Assembly: GCA_900765465.1 (NCBI GenBank)
Contig: CAAFRM010000243.1
Coordinates: forward strand, 1-12,828
DNA: 12,828 nt
Direction of reading: 5' to 3'
Source: an uncultured Prevotella sp.
Lineage (GTDB): Bacteria > Bacteroidota > Bacteroidia > Bacteroidales > Bacteroidaceae
Part shown: positions 7,174-12,828 of the stretch, in pieces
How the letters are laid out: each line of letters starts with the position of its first letter
Position numbering within the stretch: the stretch's first letter is position 1
The notes under the pieces: model-generated
What the model was told of the DNA's origin: nothing
What the model saw: the letters and a program-made list of their open reading frames with translations, nothing else
Databases searched by the model: none
Translations under genes and position numbers: made by a program

Positions 7174-7810
7174 AAATATAATATTCCGCAGAATCTACCA
7201 GTCCGGCGCGAAGTGCATACTTTGTTGCTTCGTGCACGTTGTTCACACCGAGCTTTCTGAAGATATTCTTCCGGTGGGTATTCACGGTATGGAAACTGGA
7301 GAAACGCTTCTCGGCGATTTCCTTGGTAGTCATACCCAGGGCGATATCCTTGAGAATCTCGGTTTCGGTCTTGGTGAGATTCACCTTTTCTTCTGCTTCC
7401 TGCGGCGGAGTAAGGAGCACCTCCATCATTCGCTGGCAGACAAACCGCTTGCTATCTACGCAGAAGCGTATCGCCTCCTTGATTTCCGTCAGCGGACTCT
7501 CCTTCAGGAGCACACTGAACATACTGCTGCTGGCGATGAGCACACGCACAAAATCGGCACTCAGGTCTTCGCTGAACAGCAACCATCGGATATAGGGAAA
7601 ACGCTGGTTGAGAATGAGCAGTTCGGCGGCATCATTGATATCGAAAAGCGTGTAATCGAGTATCACCACCGTATCTTCGTTTTCACGCAAGGCAAGCATC
7701 AGCTCTGTCTTGTCTTCCACATACTTGGTTTCCAATCCTTCCATTTTCTCTATCACGTATATCAGTCCGGCACGCGTGATATCCTGCTTATCTGCCAATA
7801 GAATCTTCAT
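7172..7810 (-). CDS. NarL/FixJ-type response regulator, atypical receiver
   Basis: A receiver domain (about 1-115) is followed by a LuxR/GerE-type helix-turn-helix (about 143-203, LTKTETEILKDIALGMTTKEIA and TVNTHRKNIFRKLGV). The phosphoacceptor would be Asp52 in VVILDYTLFD, with Ser80 and Lys103 at the switch positions. The usual acidic pair near residue 7 is Asp7-Lys8 (ILLADKQD), so one Mg2+-binding acid is missing and the common MP motif after the phosphoacceptor is absent. Phosphorylation may therefore be weak or not needed. I start the gene at ATG 7810. A TTG at 7816 in the same frame adds only two residues, whereas GAAGGAGA lies at proper spacing before 7810. No histidine kinase is nearby. 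The target genes are unknown. Confidence 0.85.
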   Translation of the reverse strand: MKILLADKQDITRAGLIYVIEKMEGLETKYVEDKTELMLALRENEDTVVILDYTLFDINDAAELLILNQRFPYIRWLLFSEDLSADFVRVLIASSSMFSVLLKESPLTEIKEAIRFCVDSKRFVCQRMMEVLLTPPQEAEEKVNLTKTETEILKDIALGMTTKEIAEKRFSSFHTVNTHRKNIFRKLGVNNVHEATKYALRAGLVDSAEYYI

Positions 7811-7817
7811 AAGCAAA

Positions 7818-7825
7818 TCTCCTTC
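7818..7825 (-). promoter_or_regulatory. Shine-Dalgarno-like site deciding the response-regulator start
   Basis: On the minus strand GAAGGAGA lies 7 nt before the ATG at 7810. Clear SD sequences are rare in Bacteroidota and elsewhere in this window, so this one helps choose the ATG over the upstream in-frame TTG at 7816, which would be too close to it. Confidence 0.6.
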
Positions 7826-7869
7826 TTTATGTTGTTATATACTCTTTTATGACCAAACAATTATTATGA

Positions 7870-7910
7870 AGAATGTTAAGAAGCTAACTCCTTTAACTCC
7901 TTAACATTCT
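7870..7910 (-). terminator. Hairpin after the DUF5686 gene, possible terminator
   Basis: An 11-bp perfect stem (7870-7880 with 7900-7910) surrounds a 19-nt loop. On the minus strand it starts 13 nt after the DUF5686 stop codon. The 3' flank is CATAATAATTG rather than a U-run, so termination would be weak. The arm and loop contain three imperfect repeats starting GTTA (GTTAAGGA, GTTAAAGGA, GTTAGC). It may be a repeat element or mRNA 3'-end stabiliser instead. Confidence 0.4.
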
Positions 7911-7923
7911 CATATTCTGCTTT

Positions 7924-10476
7924 CTAGAATGACATGAGGAATCCCATTCGGATGCCCCACTTATCAACATTGGCATGATTCAGGTAGTTGATACGGCGCA
8001 CATAATCGATTCCGAAGAACTTGAAGATGTTGTGCACACCGGCTACCACCTCCCAATATGGCGTTTTGCCAAAGGTATAGGAGTTGTTAGGGAACTTGAA
8101 GATCACGTCATCCGATGTATTCTTCACCGGATTGTTCTTGTCGGTGAGCTGTCCCCATACTCCCTTCACGGCTACATACTCGCGCCACTTCAGCTTCTTG
8201 ATGAGCGGAATGCGGTTGAGAAGCTTGCCGTTCATATCCCAGGCTACCGACCAGAAGAGCTGGCGGTCGCTCAGGAACTCCCAGTCTTTCATCATACTGA
8301 TGGTTGCCTCCTGCTCGAAGATGGAGAGGTTGACTGGTGGCTGTACGAGCATGGTGAATGGAACCTTGTTCCACTGCATCTTGCCCACGATGTTGAAGTC
8401 CACATATCCGAAGCTGCCCAGCCACTGGCGCTTGTAGATGCCCAGAGTGGTGAGGTTGCTCTGATACTGACCGCCCATGAATCCGTCAAGACCCATGGAA
8501 TGGCGGAGGGTGAACTCAGGACTGTCGAGATTGATAGGCAATCGCTGCTGCTTGGTGTTGACATAGGTAACACCCGGGTTGTAGTCGATGCCCACAGATG
8601 CCTCAGTGGTGCGTATCTTCTTTACTTCCTCGCCCGTATTCACCTTGAAATAATGCAGATTGCCCACGGTGCGGTTGCTCTGCCATCTCATTCCCGCATC
8701 GAAGCGGAGTCCCCAGTCGGTCTCATAGACGAAGCTGAACTTCTGTCGCTGGTAGAGATACATCTGGTCCTGCGTAGCGGCACGGATGGTCATGAAGAAG
8801 TTATCCTTGTTGTGCAGCAGGTTGTCATCGGATGGAGAGGTGATATCGTGACCAATCTCGAAGACGAACTTACGCATCGGGAACTCGAACGGACTGTTCT
8901 TTTTCTTGTTGAGCGAATAGGTGAAGAGATGACCGTAGTACCAGTTGTGGCTCTTCGTACCGTAGGCGCCATATCCATCCCAGAAGAAGTGAGGATTGAG
9001 TGCCGCCATGGTGCGGGCTGCCAGACGCAGGCGCACGCCATCCACGTAGTTGTTGGAGAGGAAGGTGTTGATAGGTCCGAGGTCGAAGAGGCTCTTTCTG
9101 CCATCCTTTCCTCCGCTTCCTATCTCTACATAGTTCTCCATGAGCGCCTTGACGCCGAAGATGATGTACTTGAATCCCTTGGAATTCTCCATACGGTGGA
9201 TGAAACTGTCCATCGAAGACTCACTCTTGGTGAGATCCACCTGTCGGTACTTGTTCCAGTAAGCCTCATCACGGTTCATCGCATCCATATCATGCCTTAC
9301 CTTTGCCTTGCCCTTGAAGAGCATCTTCGGCAGAGGGTCGAAGGCGTAATCGGTGATTCGGGTGTTTCGCACCACCAGCAGGTCCTGCAGCAGCTTGTTC
9401 ATGTGCATCTCTGCTATCATATCATCCTTGGTGAGCACCCACTCGCCATTGTCGAGCTTGGTATATTCCTGCTCAATCTTCATATCCTTCACCCAGTTCA
9501 CGGCTGAGTTGTGAGGCATATAGAGATTACATTTCTTGACGTGCAGGGTACTGTCGGCAAGCACATAAAGCTCGCCTCGGAATCCGAAGTCCTGACTGTT
9601 GGCTGGGATAAACTGCAGATGATAGCAGAGGTCGCGGTTCACATACACCGTATCTTCTATATAATAATGATAGAAGCTGATGGCTGTTCTGCCCAGCGGA
9701 GATGGGAACGGATACTGGAGCAGTCGCACGTAGTCATCGTAGATATCCACATCGGTAAAGACATCCTTGATGGCTGTATTCAGGATTTCTCCGGTCTGGA
9801 TCACCTGTCCGATACCATTGCTCTGCTGACCCTTGATGATATCCTTTTCGCTCTTCGGGTCCTTGCGATATACGTGCTGCGAAACGGTCTCATCGATACT
9901 TACCGGCAGGGTGAGCTTGCCGTTGTAAGGCGAAAGCTCTACCTGGTCGAGGAGATACTGTCGCTTGCTGAAGAACTTGCCCTCCATCTGTTCCTTAGTG
10001 ATATCATTGAGTGCGAGGGTGATCTTCTGATATTTATCATACTGATAATAATCATAGTTGCTGAGGTCGCTCTTCTTCTTGGCAGCGATGACACGTCGCA
10101 TGAGTTCCACGGCAGGGTTATCCTTGCGCTTGTATCTTCCCTTCTTCGATTTCACCACGACTTCTCCCAGCTTGTGGGAATCGTCCTTGAGCTTGATTTC
10201 GAGGAAGCTGGTTTTCTCATCTACCTTGACCGTTGTGGTCTTGTAGCTCAGAGCGCTGACGGTAAGCATCAGTCCCGGCTTCTTTTCGATGGTAAACTTA
10301 CCTTCTCCATCACTGGAAACGGCAATTTTGTGTCCCTTGTACTGCACGCTTGCATACGATACGGCAAAGCCGTCATCGTCGATGACACGACCTGTTATCT
10401 TCTGCTGCGCCATCATCTGGAGTGTAGAAACCACCAGGAGGACGAGCACCAAATACAATTTTCTTATACCTTTCAT
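7924..10476 (-). CDS. DUF5686 family outer-membrane protein with carboxypeptidase-regulatory-like domain
   Basis: This 850-residue protein has a signal peptide (about 1-23, cleavage near MMAQ). A CarboxypepD_reg-like beta-sandwich follows (about 25-100, KITGRVIDDDGFAVSYASV), typical of Bacteroidota outer-membrane proteins. The rest resembles DUF5686. The second half alternates aromatic and polar residues (for example FVFEIGHDI and FSFVYETDWGLRFD), as in beta-barrel strands. The chain ends in GFLMSF with a terminal Phe, the usual signature for Bam-dependent outer-membrane insertion. There is no visible TonB box or plug, so it is not a SusC-type transporter. It has its own promoter (10538-10571) and no SusD partner, so it appears monocistronic. 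The molecular function of the family is not established; an envelope or transport role is inference. Confidence 0.85.
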   Translation of the reverse strand: MKGIRKLYLVLVLLVVSTLQMMAQQKITGRVIDDDGFAVSYASVQYKGHKIAVSSDGEGKFTIEKKPGLMLTVSALSYKTTTVKVDEKTSFLEIKLKDDSHKLGEVVVKSKKGRYKRKDNPAVELMRRVIAAKKKSDLSNYDYYQYDKYQKITLALNDITKEQMEGKFFSKRQYLLDQVELSPYNGKLTLPVSIDETVSQHVYRKDPKSEKDIIKGQQSNGIGQVIQTGEILNTAIKDVFTDVDIYDDYVRLLQYPFPSPLGRTAISFYHYYIEDTVYVNRDLCYHLQFIPANSQDFGFRGELYVLADSTLHVKKCNLYMPHNSAVNWVKDMKIEQEYTKLDNGEWVLTKDDMIAEMHMNKLLQDLLVVRNTRITDYAFDPLPKMLFKGKAKVRHDMDAMNRDEAYWNKYRQVDLTKSESSMDSFIHRMENSKGFKYIIFGVKALMENYVEIGSGGKDGRKSLFDLGPINTFLSNNYVDGVRLRLAARTMAALNPHFFWDGYGAYGTKSHNWYYGHLFTYSLNKKKNSPFEFPMRKFVFEIGHDITSPSDDNLLHNKDNFFMTIRAATQDQMYLYQRQKFSFVYETDWGLRFDAGMRWQSNRTVGNLHYFKVNTGEEVKKIRTTEASVGIDYNPGVTYVNTKQQRLPINLDSPEFTLRHSMGLDGFMGGQYQSNLTTLGIYKRQWLGSFGYVDFNIVGKMQWNKVPFTMLVQPPVNLSIFEQEATISMMKDWEFLSDRQLFWSVAWDMNGKLLNRIPLIKKLKWREYVAVKGVWGQLTDKNNPVKNTSDDVIFKFPNNSYTFGKTPYWEVVAGVHNIFKFFGIDYVRRINYLNHANVDKWGIRMGFLMSF

Positions 10477-10537
10477 TACCTTATTATATATATAGGGGCC
10501 TTGCGCCCATTATTAATCATTCTCTACTTTCAGGCTG

Positions 10538-10571
10538 CAAAGTTATAACATTATTCGTAAATAGCTGCAAA
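10538..10571 (-). promoter_or_regulatory. Promoter of the DUF5686 gene
   Basis: On the minus strand a TAACTTTG -7 box (10545-10538) matches TAnnTTTG. A TTTG box (10571-10568) lies 22 nt upstream, slightly longer than the usual 19-21. Transcription would start near 10531, leaving a leader of about 55 nt. The promoter begins only 24 nt beyond the HAD gene stop, with no terminator hairpin in between, so readthrough from the upstream operon is possible. Confidence 0.6.
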
Positions 10572-10594
10572 AACCTATTATATATTTCAGTTTT

Positions 10595-11449
10595 TTATGA
10601 GATTTTCAGAAATTCCTCCATCTCAGAGAGTTTCTGGATGATGCCATCGGGGATGGATTCATCCACCTTCTTCTCTTCCCACTGCAATCCCTTGATCCAT
10701 AGGGTGTGGCAACCCAGCTTATGGGCGGGAATGATATCCTTGCCATAGGTATCGCCCACTACGAGCACCTGGGAGGCAGGAAGATCGAGGGCGCAGACTC
10801 CGAGGGCGAAGATGGCTGGGTTCGGCTTGCGCACACCCACTACTGCCGATTCTATCACGTCCTCGAAATAGCCATCAATTCCTGCATCCTTCAATACCTG
10901 ATTGATGTTGCCGTAGAAATTGGAAACCAGCACCATCGGATAACCATTCTGCTTCAGATGCTCCAACACCAGCTTGTTCTCTTTCAGAAGGGCAAGGGTC
11001 TTGGCATTGATATAGCGAGCCATATCCACAGCAATCTGCCGGATTTCTGAATCAGAAAGGGAGAGGAAAAGGCTTTCTGATGAAGCATCAGAATCTTTTC
11101 CGGGATTCCCAAGCTTCGTTTGTTTCTCAGAATCATCCTTTCCTGTCTCCAGCAATTCCTTTCCTGCCAGGAAATTCAATTCCAGGATCAGTTTTTCTCT
11201 GAGAATATCCTCGAAATGGAAATCGGGAGTCACGATGGGATTCACAGCCAGTGCTCGCTCACCATACACGTAGGCATCGCGAAACGCCTGCTTGTGGATA
11301 CTTACTCCTGGCTCTACTTCCTCGTCATCAGCCACACCGATGCCGAAGTGCTCGTAGCCCTGCCACAGCACTTCCGACCAGTGGTCGCCCCTGGTATCGA
11401 GCGTGCCACCATAATCAAAGATGATTCCTTTTATATCCAGTACTTTCAT
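10595..11449 (-). CDS. HAD-family hydrolase with DxG motif I
   Basis: This 284-residue haloacid-dehalogenase-superfamily protein has all four motif regions. Asp12 in IIFDYGGTLD is the nucleophile, Ser176 in VLVSN is motif II, Lys208 in VRKPNP is motif III, and Asp233/Asp238 in GDTYGKD are motif IV. The residue two after the nucleophile is Gly14, where phosphatases have Asp, so the usual acid/base is missing. A helical cap (about 20-165) carries a Ser/Asp/Lys-rich insert (about 101-135) encoded by palindrome-rich DNA. The start overlaps the flippase-like stop by 1 nt (TAATG), so the two are coupled and probably act together. A role in lipid head-group or phospho-sugar metabolism is inference. 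The substrate is unknown. It is probably cytoplasmic, as no signal peptide is seen. Confidence 0.82.
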   Translation of the reverse strand: MKVLDIKGIIFDYGGTLDTRGDHWSEVLWQGYEHFGIGVADDEEVEPGVSIHKQAFRDAYVYGERALAVNPIVTPDFHFEDILREKLILELNFLAGKELLETGKDDSEKQTKLGNPGKDSDASSESLFLSLSDSEIRQIAVDMARYINAKTLALLKENKLVLEHLKQNGYPMVLVSNFYGNINQVLKDAGIDGYFEDVIESAVVGVRKPNPAIFALGVCALDLPASQVLVVGDTYGKDIIPAHKLGCHTLWIKGLQWEEKKVDESIPDGIIQKLSEMEEFLKIS

Positions 11450-12507
11450 TATTTTCCTTTATTAATTGTTTGCTGCTGGCTCTTCTGATCAGCCTCGTAT
11501 TCTTCCTGAATCTTCTTCAGATCCTTGTTTCCCACCTTGATGAGCAGAATGCCGATGGCTATCCATACCAGCTCACGGATTCGGGTGATAAGACCGGTAT
11601 AAACGCCCAGGGCACCCGTAAGATGCAGGCCATCTACCGCCAGCGCCAACCCACCCTCACGGGCTCCCAACTGCATAGGAGAGAAGAAGATGAGATTGCT
11701 GAAAAGCGATGAGAAGGCAAGAATCAGAATGCTGTCGGCAATGCTGATTTCCGCAGCAAAAGCCTTCAGGATAAGATAAATCTCCAGACTCTGGAGCACT
11801 CTCGCCATCACCTCGGAGAAGAGGGAACTGTAGAAGGTGCTCTTGTGCTGACCATGCAGCAGGGCTATCTGCGAATCTATCTGCTCCAGGGTCTCCTGCT
11901 TCTCCTGCGCAAACCGCTTAGCCCAGTTCTTCACGAAAGGAATATGGGTGAGCAGACGGATGCCCTTCTGTGCCATTCCCGTCTTGTAGCCGCGGGCGAA
12001 GAAGTAGATGCCTAGCAGGCAGAAGGCTGCGATGAAGCCCAGCATGATGCCCATAGGGACACCTATCGGATACAGGGCGATATAGAGAAATACCGACAGG
12101 AACCAGAACCAGAAATGGGAGAAGATGTGCATCATCACATAGAGAATGACCGATGATGTAGCCTTGCTCACACCCGTAAAAGGCTTCAACTCCATAATGC
12201 GGTAAGGTTCGCCGCCCATCAATCCGCAGGGAGTGGTGTAGTTCAGGGCAAATCCGCTCACGGTGAGCTTATATACTCGCCAGAACGAGAGTCCCTTCAC
12301 CCTACCCTCATCGTTGATGATGAGCCACCAGGAAATGGTGTTCACCCAGTAAACCACGAGCCACAGACCGAGAATCAGCGGGAAATAGATGCCCGCCTGC
12401 TTCAGATAGCGCCAGATATCGGTATAGTCCATATCCATCGTGCAGAGCATAATGATGATGGCGATGATACCGAACGCCATGAATATATTTCTGAACTTGT
12501 TATTCAT
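11449..12507 (-). CDS. Flippase-like integral membrane protein (UPF0104/AglD-like, LPG synthase TM region family)
   Basis: This 352-residue polytopic protein has hydrophobic segments at roughly 8-24, 38-58, 115-145, 148-170, 225-245, 255-278 and 295-325, consistent with seven to eight membrane helices. Family hallmarks are TPCGLMGGEPYRI (about 92-104) and SPMQLGAREGG (about 275-285), which correspond to the PGGLG-type loops of this family. Related domains include the flippase part of MprF and other membrane proteins linked to lipid or polyprenyl-linked glycolipid movement. The C-terminus is a charged tail (KDLKKIQEEYEADQKSQQQ). It lies 18 nt after the probable CDP-alcohol phosphatidyltransferase gene and overlaps the HAD gene by 1 nt. 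This suggests that it moves or matures a product of that enzyme. There is no soluble aminoacyltransferase domain, so it is not a complete MprF. Confidence 0.82.
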   Translation of the reverse strand: MNNKFRNIFMAFGIIAIIIMLCTMDMDYTDIWRYLKQAGIYFPLILGLWLVVYWVNTISWWLIINDEGRVKGLSFWRVYKLTVSGFALNYTTPCGLMGGEPYRIMELKPFTGVSKATSSVILYVMMHIFSHFWFWFLSVFLYIALYPIGVPMGIMLGFIAAFCLLGIYFFARGYKTGMAQKGIRLLTHIPFVKNWAKRFAQEKQETLEQIDSQIALLHGQHKSTFYSSLFSEVMARVLQSLEIYLILKAFAAEISIADSILILAFSSLFSNLIFFSPMQLGAREGGLALAVDGLHLTGALGVYTGLITRIRELVWIAIGILLIKVGNKDLKKIQEEYEADQKSQQQTINKGK

Positions 12508-12525
12508 ATAAGTATTTGTTATTGT

Positions 12526-12828
12526 TTATGCCTCATACTCTCCCTTCAGGACCTTCTGGTTGAGCTTCAGACAAAGACGCTCGTGGGTTCCTCTCATATA
12601 GAAGAAAATCAAGCTGAACACGGTAATCTCAATAGCCGGATAAAGCCATGGAAGACCTATCAGGATAGAGATGAACAGCGTGATGCTGCGCCAGTTGAAG
12701 GTAAGGATATTGGCATATTTCATCAGTGGAAGACTGCCCGCACGGAAGTCGGCACGCAACTGCTCAGGCAACTGCTGCGGATATCTTTCGCGCAGATTTC
12801 TCTTGAATATCTGGAAGATAGGAGTATC
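12526..12828 (-). CDS. C-terminal part of a probable CDP-alcohol phosphatidyltransferase family protein
   Basis: The frame is open from the right window edge, so the gene is truncated and its start lies outside. About 100 C-terminal residues are visible. The in-frame TTG at 12771 is not the start, because the frame continues upstream with TPIFQIFKRNLRERYPQQ. The segment LPLMKYANILTFNWRSITLF followed by a second hydrophobic stretch (WLYPAIEITVFSLIFFYM) gives two membrane helices. It resembles, from memory, the tails of Bacteroidota CDP-alcohol phosphatidyltransferases. The catalytic DGxxAR motif would lie further upstream and is not seen. The adjacent flippase-like gene supports a lipid-head-group role. 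The assignment is moderate. It could be another small membrane-protein family. Confidence 0.5.
   Translation of the reverse strand, partial: DTPIFQIFKRNLRERYPQQLPEQLRADFRAGSLPLMKYANILTFNWRSITLFISILIGLPWLYPAIEITVFSLIFFYMRGTHERLCLKLNQKVLKGEYEA

Noticed and set aside
7172..7816. Start of the response regulator at TTG 7816
   Set aside because: ATG 7810 gives the canonical MKILLAD receiver start and has GAAGGAGA at proper spacing. The TTG adds two residues and lies too close to that site.
7975..9507. 510-codon plus-strand ORF, followed by a 345-codon one at 9511-10548
   Set aside because: Both mirror the DUF5686 coding frame, lack recognisable motifs and span the opposite gene almost exactly. 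They are codon-usage shadows.
10496..10508. GGGC-CTTGC-GCCC hairpin in the DUF5686 leader
   Set aside because: The stem is only 4 bp and the site has no link to a known riboswitch or regulator.
12526..12771. Complete 81-residue membrane protein starting at 12771
   Set aside because: The codon there is TTG and the frame stays open to the window edge, so it is the tail of a longer, truncated gene.
1..12828. CRISPR array, tRNA, rRNA, insertion sequence or defence system
   Set aside because: No regularly spaced repeats, tRNA-like cloverleaf, transposase, integrase, nuclease or methylase is seen in any frame I examined.

Overview
The window looks like chromosomal DNA of a gut Bacteroidota of the Prevotella/Segatella type. 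The basis is the protein families (a DUF5686 outer-membrane protein, PA14-containing GH31, GH2 beta-galactosidase with Bacteroidota-type C-terminal domains), three intergenic promoters of the Bacteroidota form TTTG-(19..22)-TAnnTTTG, mostly absent Shine-Dalgarno sequences and moderate GC. The genus is an inference. Every protein gene I accept lies on the minus strand, so transcription runs from the right edge to the left edge.

Right part (12828 to 10595): the C-terminal end of a probable CDP-alcohol phosphatidyltransferase, an integral-membrane flippase-like protein (UPF0104/AglD-like) and a HAD-family hydrolase form a tight unit (18-nt gap, then a 1-nt TAATG overlap). It may be the tail of a lipid head-group cluster. 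Next comes a DUF5686 outer-membrane protein (10476 to 7924) with its own promoter, then a solitary NarL/LuxR-type response regulator (7810 to 7172) ending at a bidirectional-looking terminator.

Left part (6943 to 296): a LacI-family regulator, a secreted GH31 enzyme with a PA14 domain (probable alpha-xylosidase) and a secreted GH2 beta-galactosidase. The regulator has a strong promoter whose -33 box overlaps a LacI-type palindrome, which suggests autoregulation of all three genes. GH31 and GH2 are 1 nt apart. The pair matches enzymes known to strip galactose and xylose from xyloglucan side chains, but no SusC/SusD pair or transporter is visible here.

The main oddities are these. Short palindromic repeats are inserted in frame in the GH2 gene and encode repeated (A/G)DLQS peptides. 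A promoter-plus-terminator unit at 148 to 297 on the plus strand has no significant ORF and is a candidate small RNA. The HAD enzyme has DxG instead of DxD in motif I, and a palindrome-rich Ser/Asp-rich insert. The response regulator lacks one of the usual acidic residues. A second plus-strand terminator, with a weaker promoter-like box, lies between the LacI and response-regulator genes.
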